Positions 1-6,773 of a DNA stretch of 35,153 nt are shown here, in pieces. The position numbers and the translations under genes were made by a program. Location: the NCBI GenBank assembly GCA_035535055.1, contig DATLQT010000023.1, positions 1-35,153 of the forward strand. Reading direction: 5' to 3'. The DNA is from UBA6019 sp035535055 (GTDB lineage: Bacteria > Chloroflexota > Dormibacteria > Dormibacterales > Dormibacteraceae). The notes below the pieces were generated by a model. The model searched no databases. It had not been told where the DNA came from and was given only the letters and a program-made list of their open reading frames with translations. How positions within the stretch are numbered: position 1 is the stretch's first letter; every line of letters starts with the position of its first letter.

Positions 1-1
1 G

Positions 2-139
2 GTGATGACACGCGGCGCCATCCGCCCGTTGAAGATCGAGCGCCTGGGCCTCGACCCATCCTGCCGGACGCCCTCCGGCCACTGGCCGTCGGACCACCTC
101 GCGCTGCTGGCCACCCTCGCCTTCGACGAGCCAGCCTAG
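2..139 (+). CDS. C-terminal end of an endonuclease/exonuclease/phosphatase-like protein (5' end outside window)
   Basis: An open frame enters from the left edge and stops at TAG 137-139, giving 45 residues. The tail reads ...SGHWPSDHLALLATLAF. The SDH tripeptide followed by a hydrophobic strand is the usual last active-site motif of the EEP fold (exonuclease III, DNase I and sphingomyelinase relatives), where the His is catalytic. It converges on the sigma-factor gene, with only six bases between the two stops. The substrate cannot be told from so short a fragment. The family call is an inference from one motif. Confidence 0.55.
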   Translation: MMTRGAIRPLKIERLGLDPSCRTPSGHWPSDHLALLATLAFDEPA

Positions 140-145
140 CCGCCG

Positions 146-925
146 CTACTCGGCTTCCTGGGGCACCACCTCGCGGAGGTGATCGAGCGCCGCCCGCTGC
201 AGCCGGGAGACGTGCATCTGGGAGATGCCGAGTCGCTTGGCGATCTCCGACTGCGACATCTCGTCGTAGAACCGCATGGCCATGATTGACCGCTCGCGCG
301 GCGTGAGGTGCTCCATGGCCCGGCGCAGAACGTCGCGCATCTCGACCCGGTCGAGGTTCGCGTCGGGGTTGCCGATGGCGTCCGACAGAGAGCGGCCGTC
401 GTCGCCGGAGTCCGAGGAGACAGGCGCGTTGAGGGAGAGCGGGGCCTTGGCCGGGCTCATCTCCATCGCCTCTAGGACCTCCTCCTCGGAGACCTTCAGC
501 CTCTCGGCGATCTCCGCCACGCGGGGCGTGCGGCCCAGGTCGCGCTTCAACTCCTCGTTGGCGCGCAGCACCTGCTGGTACAGCTCCTGGAGCCGGCGCG
601 GAAACCGGATCGCCCAGCCCTTGTCCCGGAAGTAACGCTTGATCTCGCCGGTGACGGTGGGCGTGGCGAAGGTGGTGAACTCGTTGCCGAGGTCGGGGTC
701 GAAGCGCTCAATTGCCTTGATGAGGCCCAAGAAGCCGACCTGCACGATGTCCTCCAGGGGCTCACCCCGGTTCATGAACTTTCGCGCGAGGAAATAGACA
801 AGGCTCCGATAGCCCTCCACCAGTCGTTCCCGGATCCGCTCCTTCCGTTCTGGGTCGCTGGAGGCTCGGTACTCGCGATGGAGGGCGCGGAGTTCCTCCC
901 TCGGGATCTCGAGCCGGCTACCCAA
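146..925 (-). CDS. RNA polymerase sigma factor, group 3 SigB/SigF type
   Basis: 259 residues. Region 2 spans about residues 36-110 and includes EDIVQVGFLGLIKAIERFD and the promoter-melting part FTTFATPTVTGEIKRYFRD. Region 3 follows at about 115-185. Region 4 runs about 205-255 with the helix-turn-helix MSQSEIAKRLGISQMHVSRL. Length and the IRFPRRLQEL linker match stress/sporulation sigma factors of the SigB/SigF group, which direct core polymerase to alternative promoters. The start is TTG at 925-923, eight bases inside the end of the upstream RsbW-like gene, so translation is probably coupled to that gene. This partner arrangement is normal for the family. No RsbV-type antagonist is visible nearby. 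Confidence 0.93.
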   Translation of the reverse strand: MGSRLEIPREELRALHREYRASSDPERKERIRERLVEGYRSLVYFLARKFMNRGEPLEDIVQVGFLGLIKAIERFDPDLGNEFTTFATPTVTGEIKRYFRDKGWAIRFPRRLQELYQQVLRANEELKRDLGRTPRVAEIAERLKVSEEEVLEAMEMSPAKAPLSLNAPVSSDSGDDGRSLSDAIGNPDANLDRVEMRDVLRRAMEHLTPRERSIMAMRFYDEMSQSEIAKRLGISQMHVSRLQRAALDHLREVVPQEAE

Positions 926-1343
926 TCAGGTACTTGACGAGCTTGAACCGGACCCGATTCGGCCCCAGGGCGGGGCGGAAGTCGTCGACGAAGCAGCGGA
1001 TCATGTCGTAGGCCATCTTCTCGACTCCGGCATCGTGGATCGGGTGCGGAGTGCGCGGCCGCTCACCAAGCACCGCCGCCCGCGGCTGCACGGCTTGGAC
1101 CTCGACCTCGAGGCCCCGCTCGTTCTGCCAGAAGGTGAGCTTCAGGGTGGCCTCCTCGCCCCACGCCTCGCGGCCCGCCTCGATGGCGCTGTCGCAGGCT
1201 TGGGCCACGGCTATCACCAGCTCGTCGATGTCCTCCAGGCTGAAGCCGACCAGGCTACCAAGGGAGGACGCGGTCCGCTTCGCGGTCGAGATCATCTCCG
1301 GCTGTGCGAGCAGCTTGAGCTCGGCCAGGGCCTTGCGGGTCAT
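918..1343 (-). CDS. RsbW/SpoIIAB-like anti-sigma regulatory protein with degenerate ATP site
   Basis: 141 residues with the GHKL/HATPase fold pattern of RsbW-type anti-sigma factors: an N-terminal helix, an N-box helix at about residues 40-56 and a C-terminal strand FKLVKYL. These proteins normally bind a SigB-type sigma factor and, as kinases, phosphorylate an RsbV antagonist. Here the N-box reads AVAQACDSAIEAG. Gln48 stands where the catalytic Glu is expected and Ser52 where the Mg-binding Asn is expected. No DxGxG box or GxGxG lid is seen in residues 85-125. The gene overlaps ytxH upstream (ATGA, 1340-1343) and the sigma gene downstream by 8 bases. The pairing with a sigma factor supports the role; kinase activity looks lost. 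Confidence 0.8.
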   Translation of the reverse strand: MTRKALAELKLLAQPEMISTAKRTASSLGSLVGFSLEDIDELVIAVAQACDSAIEAGREAWGEEATLKLTFWQNERGLEVEVQAVQPRAAVLGERPRTPHPIHDAGVEKMAYDMIRCFVDDFRPALGPNRVRFKLVKYLIG

Positions 1344-1675
1344 TCGCTTTTGCCGTTCCCCGTGATGTCCACGCCGGCGGGTGCCGACTCCAGCTCGCTG
1401 CGCCGGCGGCGGGCCGCGGCCACGCCCTCGCGGACCGCCTTGCCGAGGGGATGCTCAGGGTCCTTGACCGCCGACCGTGCCCGCTCCGCGTAGGCTCGGG
1501 CCCGCTCGCTCAGCTCGCCCGAGCTGGTCAGCTCGATCGTCCGGGAGCGGATGCTGTCAACCCTGTCGCGGCCCGGGCCGGAGGCTAGGAACGCCCCGGC
1601 CACGAAGCCAATCAGGCCACCGACGAAGAATCCCCAGCCGAAACCGCCGCCGTCCTCTCTCTCGTCTTTCGCCAT
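1340..1675 (-). CDS. YtxH-like small membrane-associated protein
   Basis: 111 residues from ATG 1675-1673, eight bases after the stop of the DUF948 gene. The frame stays open upstream to 1711, but that part lies inside the neighbour. An acidic start (MAKDERED) is followed by one glycine-rich membrane segment at about residues 12-32 (FGWGFFVGGLIGFVAGAFLA), then GPGRD and a charged, probably helical tail rich in Glu, Arg and Ala. This is the YtxH pattern: one N-terminal membrane anchor and a cytoplasmic amphipathic helix. Family function is not well defined; in Bacillus subtilis ytxH is a general-stress gene. It ends in an ATGA overlap with the RsbW-like gene. Confidence 0.75.
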   Translation of the reverse strand: MAKDEREDGGGFGWGFFVGGLIGFVAGAFLASGPGRDRVDSIRSRTIELTSSGELSERARAYAERARSAVKDPEHPLGKAVREGVAAARRRRSELESAPAGVDITGNGKSE

Positions 1676-1683
1676 CTTCTCTT

Positions 1684-2013
1684 TCAGTCTCCTTCCTGCA
1701 TCGACCGCCACAGTGCGGCGGCCCCCACCTTGACCCCGTGCGCCGCGGCCTCCGTGCCGATCTTCAGCCGGCTGCCGAGCTCGGTCGCCCCACCCCCGAT
1801 CGCGCGCAGGCCGACGTTAACGCCGGCCGTTATGTCGTTGACGTTTCCGATGCTCTGACGCACTTCGGGCAGAGTCTCGCGCATCTCCTCGGTGGTGGTC
1901 ATCACCAATTCCTCGACCGCCGCCAACGTCCTCGTCAGCCGGTAGAGCGTCCAGGCCAGGAACAGCGCCAGGACCAGGGACAGGATTCCGAGTGAGATGA
2001 AGGCGAAGGTCAA
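1684..2013 (-). CDS. DUF948 (YtxG-like) membrane protein
   Basis: 109 residues beginning with a membrane helix (about residues 3-24, FISLGILSLVLALFLAWTL). A long amphipathic stretch follows, with VEELVMTTTEEMRETLPEVR and then NVNDITAGVNVGL, typical of DUF948 proteins (B. subtilis YtxG). The start is TTG at 2013-2011; no ATG or GTG occurs early enough to keep the membrane segment. It lies 13 bases after the 93-residue membrane protein and 8 bases before ytxH, so the three are probably one transcript. The biochemical role is unknown. DUF948 and YtxH proteins are neighbours in Firmicutes as well, which supports both calls. Confidence 0.75.
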   Translation of the reverse strand: MTFAFISLGILSLVLALFLAWTLYRLTRTLAAVEELVMTTTEEMRETLPEVRQSIGNVNDITAGVNVGLRAIGGGATELGSRLKIGTEAAAHGVKVGAAALWRSMQEGD

Positions 2014-2026
2014 GTCGTTGGATACC

Positions 2027-2308
2027 TCAGTTGGAGCGGGGCGAAACCTCGCGGCGTGGAAAGTGTATGGGCAGCCTCGGTGCCAGGGGCTGCAAAAGTG
2101 CGGCGAAGACGAGCCCCGGCGCCAGGTTTCCCTCGCCCAGGTGGAGCGACGGCAGCTGCAGGTACTGCCAGAGCTGGCCGAGGCCGAAGCCGGCCATGCT
2201 CAAAACCAGGATTGCGAGGTAGTTACGCACCCGGTACGGCCAGAAGGCGTAGAAGAGCTGGCTTGCAATGAGAGCGAAGATCGGCGCCAGCAGCAGTGCC
2301 GGGTGCAC
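2027..2308 (-). CDS. Small hydrophobic membrane protein, unknown function
   Basis: 93 residues from GTG 2308-2306. A hydrophobic segment runs from about residue 3 to 22 (ALLLAPIFALIASQLFYAFW). After the basic loop YRVRN a second runs from about 29 to 46 (YLAILVLSMAGFGLGQLW), and a third, weaker one from about 62 to 78. The tail is basic (FPRREVSPRSN). I do not recognise a family. It is the first clear gene of the minus-strand set leading to the sigma factor, 13 bases ahead of the DUF948 gene, so it probably belongs to the same envelope-stress unit. Confidence 0.6.
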   Translation of the reverse strand: MHPALLLAPIFALIASQLFYAFWPYRVRNYLAILVLSMAGFGLGQLWQYLQLPSLHLGEGNLAPGLVFAALLQPLAPRLPIHFPRREVSPRSN

Positions 2309-2517
2309 TACGCGGCGAGGATGGTTACCGCCGCCGAAGCGAAGACCCTGGGGTTGTCCTCTCGGACACTAGGTGGGTTCTCTGCCGTGGCTTTTCGACG
2401 TCCCGTCTGACTCGATGTTCTGCGGGCTTGCCGTCTGCCTCCGGACTCCGAGATCCCTCTACGGCGAATATTGGGCAACGCACACTTGGGTCCCCGCTCC
2501 GGCGGCGGTGTGGTCAT
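2308..2517 (-). CDS. Doubtful 69-codon frame filling the aspS to membrane-protein gap
   Basis: This frame starts with ATG overlapping the aspS stop (ATGA, 2514-2517) and ends with TAG overlapping the next GTG start (TAGTG), so it fits the gap exactly. The predicted product is Arg/Ser/Pro-rich without recognisable motifs. It uses many AGA, CGA, ACA and AGT codons, unlike the strongly G/C-ending codons of its neighbours. I therefore think it is more likely an intergenic region carrying the promoter of the stress operon than a gene. No convincing -35/-10 pair, SigB-type GTTT...GGGTAT pair or terminator with a T-run was found in these 200 bases. Confidence 0.2.
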   Translation of the reverse strand: MTTPPPERGPKCALPNIRRRGISESGGRRQARRTSSQTGRRKATAENPPSVREDNPRVFASAAVTILAA

Positions 2518-4268
2518 TTTACCCGGGGCTTGGGCGGTCTAACCGCAATGTGCAGCTCGTCCAGCTGCCTCGGGTCCACGGGGCTCGGCGCGCCTAGCAT
2601 TAGGTCCTGCATCGACTGGGTCTTGGGAAACGCGATCACGTCCCGGATGTTGTCGGTGCCGCACAGCAGCATCACCACCCGGTCGGTCCCGAAGGCGAAG
2701 CCGCCGTGTGGCGGCACCCCGAATTCGAAGGCCTCAAGAAGATGCCCGAACCGCGCCTGGATGGTCTGTGCGTCGAGGCCGAGGATCTCGAAGACGCGCT
2801 CCTGCATTCGGCGTTCGTAGATCCTGAGGCTGCCACTCCCCAGCTCGTAACCGTTGAGAACGATGTCGTAGGCATGGGCGCGGACGTCATAGGGCCGCTC
2901 TTCGATCAGCGGCAGGTCCTCCTCCATCGGCCGGGTGAAGGGATGGTGGCCGTAGGTCAGGTTCCCGTCGTCGTCCTCCTCGAAGAGGTACATCGGATAG
3001 ATCCACGCGAACCGCCACTCGCCCTCGGCGATCAGGCCCCGGCGGCGCCCGACCTCGCCGCGGATGAGGCCCAGTACCGTCTCCGCCTTCCGCCGCCGGT
3101 CGGCGACCAGCAGGACCAGGTCACCCTCGGCGGCGCCGGTCGCCTCGCGAATGCCCTTCAGCTCGCCCTCGTCGAGGAACTTGTCAAGGGGACCCGGCAG
3201 CCAGGCCAGGCCTTGCCCGCCGGCGCCCTTGGCGACCACTGTCAGCTCGTCCAGCTCACGGCGGTGGATGTCGGCCCCTCCGGGGACGGCAAACCCCCGG
3301 ACGACGCCGCCCGGGGAATCGAGCGCCCGCCGAAAGACCTGGACCTGGGTGTCCTTCAGCACCTCGCCGAGGTCGGCGATCTCGAGACCGAAGCGGAGGT
3401 CGGGCTTGTCGGTGCCGTACTTCAGCAAAGCCTCCCGGTGGCTCAGCCGCAGCCAGGGCCGCGCAAGCTCGACGCCTAACAGCTCCTTCCAGATCCGGCC
3501 GAAGAGGCCCTCGAGCACGTCGATGACGTCCTCCTCGTCGTTGAAGGACATCTCCATGTCGAGCTGCGTGAACTCCGGCTGCCGGTCGGCGCGGAGGTCC
3601 TCATCGCGGATGCAGTGGGCGATCTGGTAATAGCGCTGGACGCCGGAGACCATCAGCAACTGCTTGAACTGCTGGGGCGACTGGGGCAGAGCATAGAAGT
3701 CGCCCGGGTGGAGGCGGCTGGGAACGAGGAAATCCCGGGCGCCCTCCGGCGTCGCCTTCATCAGGATCGGGGTCTCGACCTCCCAGAACCCGTGCTCGTC
3801 GAAGTAGCCGTGGATGATCTTGTTGAGCCGGTGCCGGGTCTCGAGGGTCCGCTGCAGCCGCTGCCGGCGGAGGTCGAGGTAGCGGTATTTGAGCCGGGTC
3901 GTCTCGTCGGCCTCACCCTCGGTCTGGAAGGGCGGAGTCTTGCTCTCGCTGAGCACCTCCAGGTCGCTCGCGAGCACCTCGATCTCGCCAGTCACCAGCT
4001 TCGGGTTCTCACGTCCCTCGAGGCGGCGCCGGACCTCGCCCGAAACCCGCACCACGAACTCGTTGCGTAGCTCGCTAGCTCGCGCGGCCGCCACGGGTGA
4101 GTCCTGGGGGTTAAAGACGACCTGGACGACGCCCCAGCGGTCACGTAGATCGATGAAGATCAGGCCGCCGTGGTCGCGGCGGGTCGCGACCCAGCCGAAG
4201 AGCTCGACCTGCCGGCCCACGTCGGAGGCCCGCAATTGGCCGCACTTGGGAGCCGAGTAGCCGCTCAT
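2514..4268 (-). CDS. aspS: Aspartyl-tRNA synthetase
   Basis: 584 residues, the length of bacterial AspRS. The N-terminal OB anticodon-binding domain occupies about residues 1-110 (RDHGGLIFIDLRDRWGVVQV). The class II core follows: the flipping loop after residue 165, motif 2 RDEDLRADRQPEFTQLD, the bacterial GAD insertion at about 285-420, and motif 3 GGFAFGTDRVVMLL. It charges tRNA with aspartate. His33 follows RRD where discriminating enzymes such as that of E. coli have Leu; His is typical of non-discriminating AspRS, which also makes Asp-tRNA(Asn) for the amidotransferase route. ATG 4268-4266 overlaps the hisS stop (ATGA), so the two are one operon. Confidence 0.97.
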   Translation of the reverse strand: MSGYSAPKCGQLRASDVGRQVELFGWVATRRDHGGLIFIDLRDRWGVVQVVFNPQDSPVAAARASELRNEFVVRVSGEVRRRLEGRENPKLVTGEIEVLASDLEVLSESKTPPFQTEGEADETTRLKYRYLDLRRQRLQRTLETRHRLNKIIHGYFDEHGFWEVETPILMKATPEGARDFLVPSRLHPGDFYALPQSPQQFKQLLMVSGVQRYYQIAHCIRDEDLRADRQPEFTQLDMEMSFNDEEDVIDVLEGLFGRIWKELLGVELARPWLRLSHREALLKYGTDKPDLRFGLEIADLGEVLKDTQVQVFRRALDSPGGVVRGFAVPGGADIHRRELDELTVVAKGAGGQGLAWLPGPLDKFLDEGELKGIREATGAAEGDLVLLVADRRRKAETVLGLIRGEVGRRRGLIAEGEWRFAWIYPMYLFEEDDDGNLTYGHHPFTRPMEEDLPLIEERPYDVRAHAYDIVLNGYELGSGSLRIYERRMQERVFEILGLDAQTIQARFGHLLEAFEFGVPPHGGFAFGTDRVVMLLCGTDNIRDVIAFPKTQSMQDLMLGAPSPVDPRQLDELHIAVRPPKPRVK

Positions 4269-5518
4269 CGCAGGGCCTCGTCTAGCCTCGACCAGGCGAC
4301 CTCCTGCTGCCCACCGCCGCCCATCTCCTTAAGCTGGACGACGTTGCGGCCGGCCTCGGCGGCGTTCATCAGCGCGACCCATCGGGCGCCGACCCGGTTC
4401 GCCGAGCGCATCTTGGCGGTGAGGCTCCGCTCGCTGTAGTCGACGGCGGTGGAACGCGCCGCGCGGCAGATCCGGCCCACCAGGGCGAGATGCTCGGCGG
4501 AAACGCCGTCGCCGATGACGACCACGTCGGCGGCCGGCGGAGCCGGGACCCCCACGCTCTCCTCTTCGAGCATGGCGACGGTGCGGTCGAGGCCGGCGGC
4601 GAAGCCGACGCCGGGGGTGGAGGGCCAGCCCAAGTCGGAGGCCAGCCCGTCGTAGCGACCGCCGCCGCCGAGCGCGTTCTGCTGGCTGCCGATGCCGGTG
4701 TGCCAGAACTCGAAGGCCGTGCGGGTGTAGTAGTCGAGGCCGCGGACGATGCGGGGGTTGACGCTGAACTCGACACCCGCCTCCCGGAGCAGGCCCTGGA
4801 CCTCGTCGAACGCGTGCCGGCAGTCCTCGCAGAGGTGGTCTCCGATCAGTGGGGCGTCGCGCAGCAGCTCCAAGTCCTCCTTGGAGTCGAGGACGCGCAA
4901 AGGGTTGGTCTCGACCCGTCGCCGGCTGTCCGCCGAGAGGCGGTCCCTGATCGGCTCCAGGTAGGCGAGCAGCGCGGCCCGGTAGGCCGGCCGGCAGACG
5001 GCGTCGCCGACGCTGTTGAGCTGCAAAGTCACGCCCTTGAGACCGATCTCGCGGTACCAGGTCCAGGCGACCTCGACCACCTCAGCGTCAAGCGCGGGCG
5101 AGCCGTCGCCGATCGCCTCCAGGTTGAACTGGTACAGCTGGCGGTAGCGCCCGGCCTGCGGCTTGTCGTGGCGGAACATCGGCCCGATCAGGTAGAGCCG
5201 CGCCGGCTGCGGACCCTGGTTGAGATTGCCCTCGAAGTAGGCCCTAACGGTCCCCGCGGTTCCCTCCGGGCGGAGGACCAGCCACCTCTTGTCTCGGTCG
5301 TTGAACTTGTAGAGCTCCTTCGAAACGATGTCGGTCTCGCCCCCGACCCCCCGCTCGATCAGCTCGACCGGCTCCAGGATGGGCGTCTCGATCTGCTGGT
5401 AGCCAAAGCTCTCGGCCACCCTGATGGCCGCCTGCTCGGCGTGACGCCAGCGGGGCCGGTCCGCCGGCAGGATGTCGCGGACTCCCCGGGTGGCGCGGAT
5501 CGGCTGGTGGGGAGGCAC
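4265..5518 (-). CDS. hisS: Histidyl-tRNA synthetase
   Basis: 417 residues, class II synthetase. Motif 1 is around residues 40-60, motif 2 includes VLRPEGTAGTVRAYFEG, the histidine-specific segment is RGLDYYTRTAFEF, then comes GGGRYDGL, and motif 3 is GVGFAAGLDRTVAML. A C-terminal anticodon-binding domain covers about 325-417. It charges tRNA(His). The start is GTG 5518-5516; the next residues (IRATRGVRDILP) are the expected N-terminus, so no later start fits. No Shine-Dalgarno is seen; a TAGAAT lies six bases upstream, suggesting a leaderless message. It is co-transcribed with aspS, a common pairing, and divergent from pdxH. Confidence 0.96.
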   Translation of the reverse strand: MPPHQPIRATRGVRDILPADRPRWRHAEQAAIRVAESFGYQQIETPILEPVELIERGVGGETDIVSKELYKFNDRDKRWLVLRPEGTAGTVRAYFEGNLNQGPQPARLYLIGPMFRHDKPQAGRYRQLYQFNLEAIGDGSPALDAEVVEVAWTWYREIGLKGVTLQLNSVGDAVCRPAYRAALLAYLEPIRDRLSADSRRRVETNPLRVLDSKEDLELLRDAPLIGDHLCEDCRHAFDEVQGLLREAGVEFSVNPRIVRGLDYYTRTAFEFWHTGIGSQQNALGGGGRYDGLASDLGWPSTPGVGFAAGLDRTVAMLEEESVGVPAPPAADVVVIGDGVSAEHLALVGRICRAARSTAVDYSERSLTAKMRSANRVGARWVALMNAAEAGRNVVQLKEMGGGGQQEVAWSRLDEALR

Positions 5519-5542
5519 CTCGCGATTCTACTGTTGCGTCCC
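5519..5542. promoter_or_regulatory. Bidirectional hisS/pdxH start region with two overlapping -10-like hexamers
   Basis: The 24-base gap holds, on the minus strand, TAGAAT (5525-5530) six bases before the hisS GTG and, on the plus strand, TACTGT (5529-5534) eight bases before the pdxH ATG. Neither start has a Shine-Dalgarno. The spacing suggests transcription starting at or next to the start codons. No good -35 element was found for either direction, so this is an inference. Confidence 0.35.
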
Positions 5543-6115
5543 ATGGACCCCTTCCAGCGGGTGACCGAGTGGTACCGGGAGGCGCAGGCGGCCGGCCAGT
5601 CGCAGCCGGACGCGATGGCGCTAGCGACGGCCGGCGCCGACGGGCGGCCGTCGGTTCGGATGGTGCTCCTGAAGTCGTGGGACTCGCGCGGATTCGTCTT
5701 CTTCACCAACCGGGATTCCCGGAAGGGATCCGAGCTGGCCGCCAACCCCCGGGCAGCGCTGACCGTCTACTGGGGCGTGACCGGGCGGTCGGTGCGCGCG
5801 GCGGGCCGGGTGAGCCGCACCGCGCGGGCGGAGTCGCTGGCGTACTGGGCCACCCGGCCGCGCGAGTCGCAGGCGGCGGCCTGGGCGTCACCGCAGTCAC
5901 GGCCGATCGCCGCCAGCACCTCGCTGGAGGCCGCCCAAGAGGCGGTCCTGAATCGATTCCCGGATCGGCCGATACCGCTGCCGCCCTTCTGGGGCGGGTA
6001 CCGGCTGCGCCCGGACTGGGTGGAGTTCTGGGAGCACCGCCCGGACCGTCTCCACGACCGCCTGCTCCTCACCCGCCGCCGGGGCGGCTGGCGCGAAGAG
6101 GTTCTCGGCCCCTAG
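5543..6115 (+). CDS. pdxH: Pyridoxamine 5'-phosphate oxidase
   Basis: 190 residues from ATG 5543. The FMN-binding split-barrel motifs of PdxH are present in order: RMVLLKSWDSRGFVFFTN (FMN and PLP contacts), SRKGSELAANPRAAL, RPRESQAAAWASPQS, LPPFWGGYRL, and the C-terminal dimer/active-site motif EFWEHRPDRLHDRLLL with Arg and His in RLHDR. It oxidises pyridoxamine or pyridoxine 5'-phosphate to PLP using oxygen, the final salvage step of vitamin B6 metabolism. It lacks the longer N-terminus of E. coli PdxH. It stands alone, divergent from hisS and convergent with the MBL gene. The same frame is open far upstream across antisense hisS, but homology begins only at this ATG. Confidence 0.95.
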   Translation: MDPFQRVTEWYREAQAAGQSQPDAMALATAGADGRPSVRMVLLKSWDSRGFVFFTNRDSRKGSELAANPRAALTVYWGVTGRSVRAAGRVSRTARAESLAYWATRPRESQAAAWASPQSRPIAASTSLEAAQEAVLNRFPDRPIPLPPFWGGYRLRPDWVEFWEHRPDRLHDRLLLTRRRGGWREEVLGP

Positions 6116-6146
6116 CCGTCTCGGCGGTTCAGACCTCGGGGGTTGC

Positions 6147-6773
6147 TCACAGGAAGGGGTTGTACTGCTTCTCACGGCCGATCGTCGAGGCCGGACCGTG
6201 CCCGGCGAGGACCACCGAGTCCTCCGGCAGCGGCAGCAGTTGGGAGCGGATGCCCTCCAGCAGCGCGGCCCCGTCGCTGTTGGCGAAGTCGCTGCGCCCG
6301 ATCGAGCCAGCGAAGAGGGCGTCACCGGTGAAGAGCAGCTGGCCGATCGCCAGCGTCACGCCCCCCGGCGAGTGGCCGGGCGTGTGCAGGACGGAGAAGG
6401 TGAGCGTGCCCGCGCTGAACGGCAATCCCTCGACCAGGTCCACCACCTCCGGGGCGCTGGGCGACGGGAAGGGGAGATTGGCCCGCAGTGGCTTGCCCTC
6501 GGTGATCATCTCCCGCTCGGCGGGGTGGACCGCGACCGGCAGCGGCCCGAAGGCCTCCAGCAGGGCGGGCAGACCGGCGACGTGGTCACCGTCGGTGTGG
6601 GTCAGCAGGATGGCGCGCACCCTGGCCCCACGACGCCGCGCTACCTCGATCATCGCCTCGGGCTCGAAATTAGCGTCGATGATCACCGCGTCATGACTGT
6701 CGACGTCCTCGACCAGATAGGAGTTGGTGCCCCAGCGGGAATCGGCTGTGGCTTCGACCTCGACGCGCGTCAG
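6147..6773 (-). CDS. MBL-fold metallo-hydrolase (glyoxalase II-like)
   Basis: 208 residues if begun at CTG 6773-6771. The metallo-beta-lactamase motifs are complete: THTDGDHVAG (the THxHxDH motif with Thr in place of the second His, so one ligand may differ), HTPGHSPGG, FTGDALFAGSIGRSDF and a final LAGHGP. The spacing and the GRSDF segment resemble glyoxalase II and related thioester hydrolases of the YcbL type. The N-terminal strand VEVEATADSRWGTNSYLVE must be included. No ATG, GTG or TTG lies close upstream in frame, and the CTG overlaps the relA stop as CTGA, preceded by GGGAGG. Translation is therefore probably coupled to relA. The substrate is unknown. Confidence 0.88.
   Translation of the reverse strand: MTRVEVEATADSRWGTNSYLVEDVDSHDAVIIDANFEPEAMIEVARRRGARVRAILLTHTDGDHVAGLPALLEAFGPLPVAVHPAEREMITEGKPLRANLPFPSPSAPEVVDLVEGLPFSAGTLTFSVLHTPGHSPGGVTLAIGQLLFTGDALFAGSIGRSDFANSDGAALLEGIRSQLLPLPEDSVVLAGHGPASTIGREKQYNPFL

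Noticed and set aside
4490..5542. A 351-codon open frame on the plus strand antisense to hisS, in frame with pdxH
   Set aside because: It is the antisense reading of a high-GC gene; the protein has no family pattern, and PdxH homology begins at ATG 5543.
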